Source of the DNA: Deltaproteobacteria bacterium
GTDB taxonomy: Bacteria > Desulfobacterota > Desulfobulbia > Desulfobulbales > Desulfurivibrionaceae
DNA: 64,000 bases
Assembly: GCA_021802645.1 (NCBI GenBank)
Contig: JAJZRO010000010.1
Coordinates: forward strand, 23,824 to 87,823
Direction: 5' to 3'
Part shown: positions 17,501 through 27,375 of the stretch, piece after piece
Layout: the number at the start of each line of letters is the position of its first letter
Position numbering within the stretch: the first letter of the stretch is position 1
Translations under genes and position numbers: made by a program
Notes under the pieces: model-generated
What the model was told of the DNA's origin: nothing
Seen by the model: only the letters and a program-made list of their open reading frames with translations
Database searches by the model: none

Positions 17501-18095
17501 CGAGCAGGTCGCCCAAAAAATCGAGGCGCAATGGATGGTCGAAGCCGGGCGGGAAGATATCCATGATGCCGCCGCGCACGCTCATTTCGCCCACGTTCTG
17601 CACCAGGGCCACCGCTTCGTAGCCGGCAGTGAGAAGGTTCCGGCGCAGTCCCTCCTGGTCGATCTCCTCGCCGCGGATAATGAGTTCCGCCAGGGTATTG
17701 AGCCTGTTCTTGGGGATGGTACGGCGGATTATCGCCTCGGCCGAGGCGATGAAGCAGAAGGGGGTATCGGCGGTGAGCGCCCGGTTCAGGGCGGCCAGGC
17801 GGGTTGCGGTGGTGGCGGGATCAGGGGCCAGCGGGGTATAGGGCGGAATCTCGTAACCAGGGAAAACCCCCACCGGCAATGGCGAAAACAGGGCGAGATC
17901 CTGCTCCAGGGCCTGCGCCTCCTGTTCTGAGGCGCACAGGCAGACAATGGGCCGCGCCATCTGTACCGCCGCCCGGGCGATTTCATAGGCCGCGGCACTG
18001 CCGCTTACGCCAACGAGTTCCAGCGGGAACTGCCGTTGCTCGAGCGCGGCGGCAAGGGATGGCATGGCAGGGCGGAGGGGGAGGTTAGAAGCCAC
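14568..18095 (-). CDS. mfd: Transcription-repair coupling factor Mfd
   Basis: Mfd (1175 aa, normal size) removes stalled RNA polymerase and recruits UvrA to lesions. The N-terminal third is the UvrB-like region. A CarD-like RNA-polymerase-interaction domain follows, with GDFIVHRDHGIGIYRGL. The SF2 translocase motor has Walker A GDVGYGKT, motif II DEEH and TATPIPRTL. The TRG region follows. The likely GTG start at 18095 overlaps the end of bamA by 11 bases; an ATG at 18065 is an alternative. Its place between bamA and surA is unusual for a DNA-repair gene but fits a single tightly packed operon. Confidence 0.96.
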   Translation of the reverse strand: MASNLPLRPAMPSLAAALEQRQFPLELVGVSGSAAAYEIARAAVQMARPIVCLCASEQEAQALEQDLALFSPLPVGVFPGYEIPPYTPLAPDPATTATRLAALNRALTADTPFCFIASAEAIIRRTIPKNRLNTLAELIIRGEEIDQEGLRRNLLTAGYEAVALVQNVGEMSVRGGIMDIFPPGFDHPLRLDFLGDLLESLRLFDPISQRSVGELSEAVLLPASDVLFPAPGTDQHQTLLARFDAAAAEYGWDEEQAATIREKLEIGRDFPGSEFFLPLFYGSPALPLDFLPREALVFLVNPIAMRQSLDLAWERIRANFAEAGANHQPALPPEHLFLTTTDLFAALASRPLIRCHAIADAQEAANAITIQAGNHLLLKQQLELHRHQQGLLPPLAREIVGWLDQGDRVFFACRTTRHAEHMAELLGQYGITATVSPAPLPHEGKLPPGLVLFDHPLSAGFDLPAEKMHWLSESELFGEQRLGGRKQTRQPAGEAVVRFDELNLGDFIVHRDHGIGIYRGLATLELNGLPNDFLLIEYKDADKLYVPVDQLAVVSKYKGINDREPNLDKLGGKAWQSTQQKVKKAVWQVAQDLLNLYARRQLAKGHAFSQPDELFHELEESFPFDETPGQIKAINEVLDDLTSERPMDRLVCGDVGYGKTEVAVRAAFKTVEDNRQVAVLVPTTVLAEQHTATFRERLRGFPLRIESLNRFRTPAEQKKIISALAAGQVDIVIGTHRLLSQDVAFHKLGLLIIDEEHRFGVVHKEKLKKLRTQVDVLTLTATPIPRTLQLSLLGVRDLSVISSPPAHRRTVKTFIARYDDLVIKEAVSRELARGGQVFLVHNRVQSIHDIARKVNQLVPEAKVAVAHGQMASKPLEDIMIRFVRREVNVLVCTTIIESGLDIPNANTIIITRADRLGLAEIYQLRGRVGRSSEQAYAYLLVPSLDGLSKDAQQRLRALMDYNDLGGGFKLAMSDLQIRGGGNILGESQSGNIAAVGYDLYLDLLQKTVLDLKRRAQQGEEVSAEEEVEPEINLRLSAYIPASYISDTNQRYIAYRKLTSAESEEALADLTAELEDRYGPIPTETRNLLAVLDLKRSLRQLKIAKFEQGPKSLVFTFHPKTPVRPERILALVAAQPEHLRFTPDQKLLVPAAGLDTAEAICLATKNILRALTEGAI

Positions 18096-20826
18096 CGCCG
18101 ATACTGAAGTCCCACACGCCCTGTTTTTCGTCGGGGGCCGGATCGAGATTGTAGCCCCATTCCAACCGCAGCGGTCCCATGGGCGAGAGCCAACGGAAAC
18201 CGAAGCCCACGGCCTTCTTGAGATTGTTTACGTCCCAGGACTGCGAATTGGTGTAGACGTTGCCGGCGTCGAAGAAGACATCGCCCTTCAGACCGATTTC
18301 CTGCGCAATGGGGAATATCCATTCGGCGTTCACGTACCACATCTTCTCGCCGCCGATGCGGACAATGCGGCCGTCGGAGAGGGTTTCGGTGGGGCTGACC
18401 TTGCTGTTTTCAAAGCCGCGGATGGTGTTCAAGCCGCCGAGGAAAAATTTCTCGTAGATCGGCAGTTTGCCCGTTTCGTTCGCCACCGCATAGCCGGCCG
18501 AGCCTTTGAGGTGGAGGACCGTCTCGTTGAACCACGGCCGGTTGACCTCCTTGAGATAGGGTACCTCGGTCCACGGGAAGAACCAGCTGGTCGCGCCTTC
18601 CACCTTGGTGAAGGCGCTGTCGCCGCCGAGGATGCTACCGGCTTGTTTGAGCGAGATACTGTGCACCGTCCCCTTGGTGGGGTCGCTGGGGCGATCGCGG
18701 GTGTCGCGGGCCGCTCCGAGCTTGATGTAACTGGTGGCGCCGTTCCAATAGAGGTCGGCGGCCACCGGATCGTAGTCCGAGACGTTTGTATAGTCGTAGC
18801 CGTATGCCCAGAAGAGCTGCCATTTTTCCCAGATGGGGTAGCCGAAGCGCACCGCGCCACCCTTGGAATCCTGGGTGTAGTCGTCGTATTCCCGGCGCCA
18901 GTTGTAGGCATCGAAGCCGAAGAGGAGCTTGGAGTCGTCGAGGTGCGGCTCGGTAAAGCTGAAGTTGAAGCGGCTGGAGACGGAGCTCAGGTTGGCGGCC
19001 AGGGAAACGCGCTGGCCCTTGCCCATGAAGTTGTTCTGGCTGATCTCGCCCATGACGGAAATACGGTCAACCGAGCTGTAGCCGGCGCCGATGCTGAAGG
19101 TGCCGGTAGGCTTTTCCTTGACGTTTACGACGACGTCCATCAGGTCGTCCTGGGTGGTGGGCTCGGGCGTGATGTTGACCTCTTCGAAGTATTCGAGGTG
19201 CTGGAGTCGCTCGGTGCTCTTGCGGATGGCGGTCGCGTCGAGGAGACCACCCTCCTTGAGTTGCATCTCGCGACGGATGACCTTGTCGCGGGTGCGGGTG
19301 TTGCCCTTGATGACGATGCGGTTGACGTGGACCAGGGTGCCTTTCTTGATGTCGATCACCACGTCCATCCGCTTGAGGTCGGCGTTCTTCTGCAGTTGCG
19401 GGTTGACCTCGGCAAAGGCATAGCCGTGTTCGGCGTAGCGGTCGGTAAGACGCATGACGTCCTCGCGCAACACCTGGCGGCTGAAGAATTTCTCCTGGTT
19501 GAGCTTCACCAGCGCCAGGAGATCGTTCTTGTCCTCGATGAGATCGCCGGCGAGATCAATGGTGCCGACGCGGTAGCGTTCGCCTTCGGCGATATCGAAG
19601 GTGATGTAGAGCCACTCGCCTTCCCGCTGCACCTCCGGTTCGCCGACCTGGGCCTCGACGTAGCCGTGGTTGTGGTAGAAGGCGGCGATTCGCGCGCGGT
19701 CCTGGTCGAGGATGTCGCGTTTCAGGCGGCCCGATTCGGTAATCCAGGAGAGGAGCCCCTTTTCCGAGGTGGCCATGACCTTTTTGATTTCTTTTTCGCT
19801 GAAGGCGGTGTTGCCGACGATGCGGATCTCCTTGATATAGACCTTGACGCCTTCGGTGATGAGAAACTGGATATTGACCCGTTCCGGTTTGGGGTAGTCG
19901 AGCTTGGCGGTGACCTCGGTGTTGTAGAACCCCTTGTCCTTGTAAAGCTTTTTGATATTCTCCACCGAACTTTGCACCTCTTTGGTGCTCAGGATGGTGT
20001 TGGGGTGGACCGAGAGGACATCCTTGATCTCCTTTTCTTCCATCTCCTTGTTGCCGCCGATGGTGATCTGGCCGATCACCGCCTTTTCGGTGACGACGAA
20101 GGTCACCTCCCGCCCCTTGTCGGTGTCCGTCACCTCAAGCTGGACATCGTCGAAGTAGCCCATCTTGAAGATGTTCTTGAGATCGTCGCGGAGTTGGGCA
20201 GCGGAATAGATATCGCCGGCCTGGCTCTTGATCTGCCGCATGATCGCACCGGAATCGGTCTTCTGGTTGCCCTTGATTTCGATCTTGGCGATCAACAGTT
20301 CGCGCTCGGTATCGGCGAGCACCTCTTTGACGGCCTGTTCCAGCGCGGGATTGAGGGCGGCGATCGAGTCGGCCTTCTGGTAGATGTACCGTGGTGGTTC
20401 CTGGCCGAGCAGATCAAGCACCGTGAGGTCGATACTCAAGGTCTCGCCGAGCTGGGTCAGGCTGCCGACCACGGCATAGTTGGCGGTCTTGGCGCCGGCC
20501 AGCGGAAGGAGCGCCTCGACAGTCGGCGGCCACCCCTTCTGGTAGCTGAGCTGTTTCGTCACCTCGGCGCGGGAGAGCATGGGGATGCCCTTGGCGGCGA
20601 GGATTGTCTGCAGGGCTTGGTCGGCCTTGGTCGTCAAGGCGTCCGGCGATGCGGGGCTGTTGATTTTGAGCGGCAGGAAGAGAGTGGGGGTGCGGGGCGG
20701 CGCGGCGTGGGCACAGAGCGGAGCGGCAAGAAAGAGGAACAGACTGCACAGGAAGCCGATCAAAGCGAGAAGGCTGGGGAGGCGCAAAGTGTAACGCCGG
20801 CCAGCGGGAAAGGTCGGTTGTCTCAT
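18085..20826 (-). CDS. bamA: Outer membrane assembly protein BamA with extra N-terminal domain
   Basis: Central subunit of the beta-barrel assembly machine in the outer membrane (about 913 aa). A signal peptide ends near CAHA. A domain of about 120 residues (about 32-150) that ordinary BamA lacks comes next. It resembles the TolB-N/CsgG-like fold, with ILAAKGIPMLSRAEV and ANYAVVGSLTQLG. Five POTRA repeats begin around residue 155 (IAKIEIKGNQ). The 16-strand barrel contains the loop-6 motif IRGF and ends in Phe. The ATG at 20826 places the signal peptide best; an ATG at 20859 adds 11 residues. The gene lies after lolD with a gap of about 150 bases, and its end overlaps mfd. Confidence 0.95.
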   Translation of the reverse strand: MRQPTFPAGRRYTLRLPSLLALIGFLCSLFLFLAAPLCAHAAPPRTPTLFLPLKINSPASPDALTTKADQALQTILAAKGIPMLSRAEVTKQLSYQKGWPPTVEALLPLAGAKTANYAVVGSLTQLGETLSIDLTVLDLLGQEPPRYIYQKADSIAALNPALEQAVKEVLADTERELLIAKIEIKGNQKTDSGAIMRQIKSQAGDIYSAAQLRDDLKNIFKMGYFDDVQLEVTDTDKGREVTFVVTEKAVIGQITIGGNKEMEEKEIKDVLSVHPNTILSTKEVQSSVENIKKLYKDKGFYNTEVTAKLDYPKPERVNIQFLITEGVKVYIKEIRIVGNTAFSEKEIKKVMATSEKGLLSWITESGRLKRDILDQDRARIAAFYHNHGYVEAQVGEPEVQREGEWLYITFDIAEGERYRVGTIDLAGDLIEDKNDLLALVKLNQEKFFSRQVLREDVMRLTDRYAEHGYAFAEVNPQLQKNADLKRMDVVIDIKKGTLVHVNRIVIKGNTRTRDKVIRREMQLKEGGLLDATAIRKSTERLQHLEYFEEVNITPEPTTQDDLMDVVVNVKEKPTGTFSIGAGYSSVDRISVMGEISQNNFMGKGQRVSLAANLSSVSSRFNFSFTEPHLDDSKLLFGFDAYNWRREYDDYTQDSKGGAVRFGYPIWEKWQLFWAYGYDYTNVSDYDPVAADLYWNGATSYIKLGAARDTRDRPSDPTKGTVHSISLKQAGSILGGDSAFTKVEGATSWFFPWTEVPYLKEVNRPWFNETVLHLKGSAGYAVANETGKLPIYEKFFLGGLNTIRGFENSKVSPTETLSDGRIVRIGGEKMWYVNAEWIFPIAQEIGLKGDVFFDAGNVYTNSQSWDVNNLKKAVGFGFRWLSPMGPLRLEWGYNLDPAPDEKQGVWDFSIGGGF

Positions 20827-20980
20827 GGTCACCCGAAAAGGTTCAGTCGTCTCTGGCATGTGGTCACTGGTTCGTGATGGCCGGCTGGCGTGGCTTTTGG
20901 GGACGGTGTCCGGCCGGGCACGATGACGTTGACACCCTTCTTTACCACGGGGGAGATGGAAAGAGAAGCCGAAATTCGTT

Positions 20981-21662
<682 letters not shown>

Positions 21663-21670
<8 letters not shown>

Positions 21671-22892
21671 AGCGCAGGGCCACCGCCGGGTCGATTTTGG
21701 CCGCCTGGTAGGATGGATACAGGGTGGCCAGGAAGGTGATCAGCACGGCGGAGAGGGCGATCAAGGCCACATCGAACGGCAGTACCTTGACCGGCAGGGT
21801 GGAGACGGGATAAACGTCCGGCAGCTTGATGAAGTGGTAGCGGCTCAGGATTTCGCAGAGGGTGAGCCCGCCCGCGATGCCCAAAATGGTGCCGGTGAAG
21901 CCGATCACCAGCCCTTCGTACATGAAGATGCGCATGATGCTGCCCGAGGTGGCGCCCATGGATTTGAGAATGGCGATGTCCTTGGTCTTTTCCATCACCA
22001 CCATGATCAGGGTGCTGACGATGTTGAAGGCCGCCACCAGCACCACCAGGGTCATGATGACCGAGAGCGCGGTCTTCTCCAGCTTGAGCGCCGAAAAGAT
22101 GTTGCGGTTCATCCGCATCCAGTCCTTGGCGAGATACCCAGGCCCCAGGACCCGTTCGATCCGGCGGGCGATCTCGGCCGCGGTGTCGATGTCCGCCACC
22201 TTGACCTCCAGGCCATGCACGGCGTCGCCGAGGTTGAAGAAATCCTGGGCCGTGGCCAGGCTCACATAGGCGAGGGAGGAGTCATACTCGTACATGCCGG
22301 TGTCGAAGATGCCGACCACCCGGCAGACCTTGATCTTGGGCAGCACCCCCATGGGGGTCAGGGGACCTGCGGCGGAGAGGAGCTTCACCCGGTCGCCGAC
22401 CATGACCTGGAGCTGATTGGCCAGCTCCTTGCCGAGGATGATGCCGGGCAACCCCTGGTTGCCGTTAGCGGGGTTCAGGGCGTCGATGGTGCCCGCCACC
22501 ATATGGCGATTGAGGTCGAGCACGCTGGTGGCCGAGGCCGGGTCGAGGCCGCGCAGCACGGCGCCGGTACCGCCCGCGCCGCCGGTCAGCATGGCCTGGG
22601 AATAGATGTAGGGGGTGACCCCGACCACGCCGGGGATCTTGGCGATGGTCGCCGCGGTGGTCCGGTAGTCGGGCAGCGTGCCCCCCAGATCCTGCACCAC
22701 CACATGGGAGTTGATGCCGAGGATCTTGTCGCGGAATTCCGAGGTGAAGCCGGTCATCACCGCCAGCACCACGATGAGTGCCATCACCCCCACCGTGACC
22801 CCGGCCACCGAGATGAGCGAGATGAGCGAGATGAAGCTCTGTTTCCGCTTGGCCTTCAGGTACCGGAGGCAGACGAACCACTCGAAGCGCAT
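21663..22892 (-). CDS. Lipoprotein-releasing ABC transporter permease LolC/E
   Basis: Inner-membrane permease (409 aa) of the MacB/LolCE class. One N-terminal transmembrane helix (about 18-48) follows [13 protein letters not shown] large periplasmic domain comes next, then three helices in the C-terminal third, ending PAVALRYE. Only one permease gene accompanies lolD, so the transporter may work as a homodimer (LolF type) instead of a LolC/LolE pair, unless a second gene lies elsewhere. The gene starts 8 bases after lysS ends. Confidence 0.93.
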
Positions 22893-22900
22893 GACAGCTC

Positions 22901-24379
22901 CTATTTCTTCTCCGACCGCAGATGGGGGAAGAGGATGACGTCGCGGATCGAGGGCGAGTCGGTGAGCAGCATGGTGAGACGGTCGATGCCGATGCCCTGG
23001 CCGGCGGCCGGCGGCATCCCGTACTCCAGGGCGCGCAGGAAGTCGTCGTCCACCTCCGGGAAGATCTCGTCGTCGTCGCCCCGTTCGGCGATCTGCTTTT
23101 CCAGGCGCTGGCGCTGATCGATGGGATCGTTCAGTTCGCTGAAGGCATTGGCCATCTCCCGGCCGGTGATGAAGAGTTCAAAGCGGTCGGTGACCTGCGG
23201 GTTTTTCTCGTTGCGCCGAGCGAGCGGCGAAACCTCGGTGGGGTAGGCGGTGATGAAGGTGGGGTTGACGAGTTTTTCTTCCACCAATAATTCAAAGAGT
23301 TCGGTTTTGACCTTGCCGGGGCCGGCCTGGGGCTGGAGCTGGATGCCCTTCGCCAGCGCGAACTCGCGGCATTTGGCCTCGTCGGTCAACAGGGCGGGGT
23401 CGAGCTTGGCGACCTTGAGCAGCGCCTCGTCCATGGTGTAGCGCTGCCAGGGAGGCGAAAGGTCAACCTCCTGGCCCTGGTAGGTGATGACCATGGAACC
23501 GCACACCTCGGCCGCGATCCAGGAGAGCATCTCCTCGGTGAGGTCCATCAGGTCCTCGTAGGTGGCGTAGGCCTGGTAGAACTCCAGCATGGTGAATTCC
23601 GGGTTGTGGCGGGTGGAGAGGCCTTCGTTTCTGAAGTTGCGGTTGATCTCGAAGACCCGTTCGAAGCCGCCGACCAAGAGCCGTTTGAGGTAGAGTTCCG
23701 GCGCGATGCGCAGGTACAGGTCCATGCCGAGGGCATTGTGGTGGGTCTTGAAGGGGCGGGCAGTGGCACCGCCGGCAATCGGCTGCATCATCGGGGTTTC
23801 CACCTCGAGGAAGCCGCGGTTGGTGAGGAATTCCCGCACCAGCCGGATGATCTCCACCCGTTTGCGGAAGGTGTCCCGCACCTCGGGGTTGACCATGAGA
23901 TCCACGTAGCGCTGGCGGTAGCGGGTCTCCACGTCGGTGAGGCCGTGGAATTTCTCGGGCAGCGGTCTGAGCGACTTGGTCAGCGATTTGAGGCTGCTCG
24001 CCTGAATGGTGGGCTCCTTGGTCTTGGTGCGGAAAAGGGTGCCGGTAAAGCCCACGATGTCGCCGATGTCGAGCTTTTTGAAGAGATTGTAGAGTGGTTC
24101 GCCGATCTCGTCGCGCTTCACGTAGACCTGGATGCGGCCGGACTCGTCCTGTACCTGGATAAAGGCGGCCTTGCCGAAGCTGCGGATCGCCATGATGCGG
24201 CCGGCGATGGTTTTGACCCCCTCGGCCAGCGGGGCGTCGCCCGTCGGGTCGTCCTGGGGCAGGATGTCCCGGATGCGGTGCATGGGTTTGAAGTCGTTGG
24301 CATAGAGGGAGGTGCCCTGGTCGGCGAGCTCCTGGGCCTTCTCTCGGCGTTGCTGTAAAATCTGGCTTGATTCGTCCAT
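22901..24379 (-). CDS. lysS: Lysyl-tRNA synthetase, class II
   Basis: Charges tRNA-Lys (492 aa). The N-terminal OB-fold anticodon-binding domain contains [14 protein letters not shown]. The class II core has motif 2 ([18 protein letters not shown]) and motif 3 ([11 protein letters not shown]). The ATG at 24379 has aaagaga at the right distance; an upstream TTG would add 7 residues without a site. It sits 36 bases after the MetE-like gene and is the second gene of the long minus-strand operon. Confidence 0.97.
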   Translation of the reverse strand: MDESSQILQQRREKAQELADQGTSLYANDFKPMHRIRDILPQDDPTGDAPLAEGVKTIAGRIMAIRSFGKAAFIQVQDESGRIQVYVKRDEIGEPLYNLFKKLDIGDIVGFTGTLFRTKTKEPTIQASSLKSLTKSLRPLPEKFHGLTDVETRYRQRYVDLMVNPEVRDTFRKRVEIIRLVREFLTNRGFLEVETPMMQPIAGGATARPFKTHHNALGMDLYLRIAPELYLKRLLVGGFERVFEINRNFRNEGLSTRHNPEFTMLEFYQAYATYEDLMDLTEEMLSWIAAEVCGSMVITYQGQEVDLSPPWQRYTMDEALLKVAKLDPALLTDEAKCREFALAKGIQLQPQAGPGKVKTELFELLVEEKLVNPTFITAYPTEVSPLARRNEKNPQVTDRFELFITGREMANAFSELNDPIDQRQRLEKQIAERGDDDEIFPEVDDDFLRALEYGMPPAAGQGIGIDRLTMLLTDSPSIRDVILFPHLRSEKK

Positions 24380-24415
24380 ATACGTCTCTTTGCGGGGCAA
24401 TAGGGTGGTTGCTGG

Positions 24416-25498
24416 TTACGGCGTCAGGTGCGTGGCGCGCAGACTGGCGGAGAGGTCGCGGGTCAACTCCAGCACCTTCATGGCGTAGGGCAGCGGCAGC
24501 GAGCCGGTGCCGCAGCTCGGGGTGATCAGGGTCTGGCGCAGGAGGGCGGTTTTATCCCAGCGGGCGTTGACGAGCTGGCCGGCCTGTTCCTCCCAGCGGG
24601 CGGCGAGCGAATCGGCGGACTCCCGGTCGAGCTGCTCCTTTTCCGAGGTCGGCACGATGCCCCACGCCAGGATGCCGCCCCGATCGAGGAAGCCATAGAG
24701 CTGTTCCTTGCAGACGACAAGCCGGTCGAAGAAGCTGTAGGCGTCGAAGCTCAGGATGTCGAGCGGCAGCGAAAGGAGGAACTCCCAGTCGGTGTTGGCG
24801 CAGACATGGATGCCGGCCAAGCCCCCGGCTTGGTGGATCGCCTCGATCACCTCGGTGAGATCCTGGCGGATCTCGTCGAGCGACATGGTGATGAACGACG
24901 AGGATCCCAAGCCCGCCAGAGCCGGCTCGTCGATGAAGACGATGGCCGGTGTGTCGAGTTGGCCCAAGAACTGGGCTTGCCAGGCCGCCTTGAGGGCGAG
25001 TCCCTTGACCACCACCTCATGGATGGCCGGCTCGTAGTAGCCGAGCCGCTTGTTCTCGTCCATGAGGCCGGTGAGCAGGGTGAAGGGGCCGGTGATTTGA
25101 CCTTTCAGGGCGCTCACGGCCGGACGCGTCTTGGCCACCTCCAGCAGTTCGTAGAGGCCGCGGGCGCGCTCTCGGCTCACCACAAAGGGTGAAGCGTTCA
25201 ACGCCGCCGGCGATTCCATGGCCGCGAGATACTGTTCGAAAAAGGCGAGCTGGTCGGTGGGAAACTGCTCGGTATGGATATTGAAATAGGTGCGATCTCC
25301 CTCCTCGACCACGCCGGGGAAGCCCTCGAGGAACTGGTTCAGCATGCCCTCCTTGGGATTCACCGGCAACTGGGGCCAGAGCGGCACCGCCGGGGTATGG
25401 TCGAAGATGATCGCGAGCGCCTCGCGGTGGTCGGCAACCGGCAGGCTGCCGATCAGGGTGGCGAGTCCGTTGGCAATGAAGGGGCGTGGCGTGGTCAT
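24416..25498 (-). CDS. Short cobalamin-independent methionine synthase-like protein (core MetE family)
   Basis: A 360-aa TIM-barrel protein matching only the catalytic half of MetE; the folate-binding N-terminal half is absent. Zinc ligands are recognisable as H231-x-C233 (IHVCAN) and C329 (PSCGTGSL). The position where MetE has the Glu ligand is Asp252 (SFDAYSF). In archaea and some anaerobes, such core-MetE proteins take the methyl group from a corrinoid protein rather than from methyl-tetrahydrofolate. A UroD-like methyltransferase role is the alternative. The ATG at 25498 is chosen because the N-terminus aligns with the family there. It is the first gene of the operon leading into lysS. 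Confidence 0.78.
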   Translation of the reverse strand: MTTPRPFIANGLATLIGSLPVADHREALAIIFDHTPAVPLWPQLPVNPKEGMLNQFLEGFPGVVEEGDRTYFNIHTEQFPTDQLAFFEQYLAAMESPAALNASPFVVSRERARGLYELLEVAKTRPAVSALKGQITGPFTLLTGLMDENKRLGYYEPAIHEVVVKGLALKAAWQAQFLGQLDTPAIVFIDEPALAGLGSSSFITMSLDEIRQDLTEVIEAIHQAGGLAGIHVCANTDWEFLLSLPLDILSFDAYSFFDRLVVCKEQLYGFLDRGGILAWGIVPTSEKEQLDRESADSLAARWEEQAGQLVNARWDKTALLRQTLITPSCGTGSLPLPYAMKVLELTRDLSASLRATHLTP

Positions 25499-25758
25499 GC
25501 GGGTGCCTGCGGCGGATAAGGTGGCTGCATCGTGTTTATCGGCCTTCTTGCTAGCAATAATGGGCTGAAAAGTCAACGAAATTCGCCGGGACCGGCGGGT
25601 GGCGGGAGAGGAGTGGTGGGCTGGAGCGGTCGGCGTGGGGCCTGGCCTTCTTGGTGGCCTCCCCGGGATGGCGCTGCCGAGGAGAGGCGCGCGAGGTAAG
25701 ACGTTGTTTTTCCGTCAGCGACCGCTGGACGGTGGTGCCTCCGGCGCCGCCATCTTAC
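25499..25758. other. Intergenic region, divergent, no gene seen
   Basis: This region lies between the leftward MetE-like gene and tRNA-Leu. I see no coding sequence with a plausible start and ribosome-binding site. It should contain the promoter of the minus-strand operon, but no box pair stands out. The rightward tRNA promoter begins at its end. Confidence 0.4.
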
Positions 25759-25787
25759 TTGACGGGCTTCATAAAGTTGATTATTTT
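25759..25787 (+). promoter_or_regulatory. Sigma70 promoter of tRNA-Leu
   Basis: TTGACG (25759-25764), a 17-base spacer and TATTTT (25782-25787), placed 11 bases before the tRNA 5' end. Confidence 0.75.
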
Positions 25788-25798
25788 CAGTTGTTCGA

Positions 25799-25881
25799 GC
25801 GAGAGTGGCGGAATTGGCAGACGCACTGGACTTAGGATCCAGCGGGTAACCGTAGGGGTTCGACTCCCCTCTCTCGCACCA
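25799..25881 (+). tRNA. tRNA-Leu (anticodon TAG), CCA encoded
   Basis: An 83-base tRNA. The acceptor stem GCGAGAG/CTCTCGC is perfect. The anticodon arm CTGGA-CTTAGGA-TCCAG gives anticodon TAG at 25833-25835, reading CUN leucine codons. GGTTCGACTCC forms the T arm. The short variable arm holds GGGTAACC. Discriminator A is followed by genome-encoded CCA. Confidence 0.97.
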
Positions 25882-26049
25882 TACGTCTGCGATTGCGGCA
25901 TCTATGCAGACAAGATAATCCAGGTTGATGCGCAGGTGAGAGCACCCTTTACGCGTTTGAGTGCGAATCACATTCCAGGCCGTAGGTTTTCCTGTTTTTC
26001 CCCTGCCGTCATAACAGAATAACCGGAACACGTAAAGGAAGGGTATACC

Positions 26050-27345
26050 ATGCAGGTAAGTGTTGAAGATGTCAGTGCATTGACCAAGCGGATGAGCATT
26101 GTTCTGCCGCAGGACTATGTGACCAAGGCGCTGGAGGCTGCCTATGACAAGTTGAAGGGCGAGGTGAACCTCAAGGGCTTCCGCAAAGGCAAGATTCCGC
26201 GCCAGATTCTGGAGAAAAACTACGGCGCCAAGGTGGAATACGACGTGGCCGATAAGATGATCCAGGACACCTACTTCGATGCCCTGGAGAAGGTCAACCT
26301 CGACGCGGTGGCGCACCCGGAGGTTCGCGACTACAAATACGAAAAGGATGGCTCCTTTGCCTATCAGGCCGAGGTGGACGTGCGGCCCCAGTTCGAGTTG
26401 GGCGAGTACAAAGGGATGGAGATCGAGCAGCCCGAGGTCGTGGTAACCGCCGCCGAGGTCGATCAGGAGATCGAAACCCTGCGCCGTCAGATGGCCCCAC
26501 TCAAGGGGGTGGAGGATCGGGGCCTTGTCGAGGGCGACATCGCCATCATCGACTTTGCCGGCTTCCACAACGGCGAGGCCATGAAGGAGGTCAAGGGCGA
26601 GAATTATTCCGTCGATGTGGGCTCGGGCCGCAACGGCAAGGAGTTCGAGGAAAAATTGATCGGCCTCAAGAAAGGCGAGGAGACTGTGCAGATGGTCGAT
26701 TTCCCGGCCGGCTTCTCGAACCCGGTGTTGGCCGGAAAGTCGGTGGAGTTCCGCATCACCGTGAAGGATGTCAAGGAGCGGGTGCTGCCGGCTCTGGATG
26801 ACGACTTTGCCAAGGAGGTGGGCGCAGAGTTCAAGAGCCTTGATGACCTGAAGCAGCAGATTCGCGAGCGTCGGCTTAAGAAGAAGGAGGAGAGCCAGCG
26901 CGGCGACCTGACCGACCGGCTCATGGCCAAGCTCCTTGAGAACCACCCCTTTGAAGTGCCGCCGCGACTGGTGGGTTTTGAGATTGAGGCGCTCATCAAG
27001 GAGCTGGAAGACAATCTCGATCGCCAGGGCATGACCCTGGAATCCGCCGGGTTGACCAAGGAAAAGCTTATCGAGCAGTACAAGGAGGCGGCCGAAAAGC
27101 GGGTGCGCGGCGACTTCCTGCTCAAGAAGATTGCCGAGAAGGAAGGTATCAAGCTGGAGAACGAAGATATCGAAAAGGGTTTCCAGCGGATTGCCGATCA
27201 GTATAATATGCCCATGGACGAGGTGAAGAAATTCTTCCAGAGCCGCAACGAGCTGCTGCCTTTCATGAGCGAGCTGTTGAGCGAGAAGATTCTGAGCTTC
27301 CTGATCGAGCACGCCTCGGTCAAACGCGTGGCCGTTACGGCCTAA
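26050..27345 (+). CDS. tig: Trigger factor (ribosome-associated chaperone)
   Basis: A 431-aa chaperone and prolyl isomerase that binds nascent chains at the ribosome exit. The N-terminal ribosome-binding domain has GFRKGKIPR, the signature loop that contacts L23. The FKBP-type domain (about 155-245) starts at EGDIAIIDFAGF. The helical C-terminal arms follow. The ATG at 26050 has aaaggaaggg upstream. It is followed after 30 bases by clpP, the common tig-clpP-clpX-lon arrangement that pairs folding with degradation. Confidence 0.97.
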   Translation: MQVSVEDVSALTKRMSIVLPQDYVTKALEAAYDKLKGEVNLKGFRKGKIPRQILEKNYGAKVEYDVADKMIQDTYFDALEKVNLDAVAHPEVRDYKYEKDGSFAYQAEVDVRPQFELGEYKGMEIEQPEVVVTAAEVDQEIETLRRQMAPLKGVEDRGLVEGDIAIIDFAGFHNGEAMKEVKGENYSVDVGSGRNGKEFEEKLIGLKKGEETVQMVDFPAGFSNPVLAGKSVEFRITVKDVKERVLPALDDDFAKEVGAEFKSLDDLKQQIRERRLKKKEESQRGDLTDRLMAKLLENHPFEVPPRLVGFEIEALIKELEDNLDRQGMTLESAGLTKEKLIEQYKEAAEKRVRGDFLLKKIAEKEGIKLENEDIEKGFQRIADQYNMPMDEVKKFFQSRNELLPFMSELLSEKILSFLIEHASVKRVAVTA

Positions 27346-27375
27346 CACTCATCCAGCACGGAAAGGTACGGACGC

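Noticed and set aside
20936..20942. TTGACA-like box on the plus strand near 20936
   Set aside because: No -10 box at a suitable distance and no plus-strand gene downstream.
25573..27348. Long minus-strand open frame (about 590 codons) opposite trigger factor
   Set aside because: It is antisense to a full, recognisable tig gene, runs across tRNA-Leu, and has no family features. It arises from the GC-rich third codon positions.
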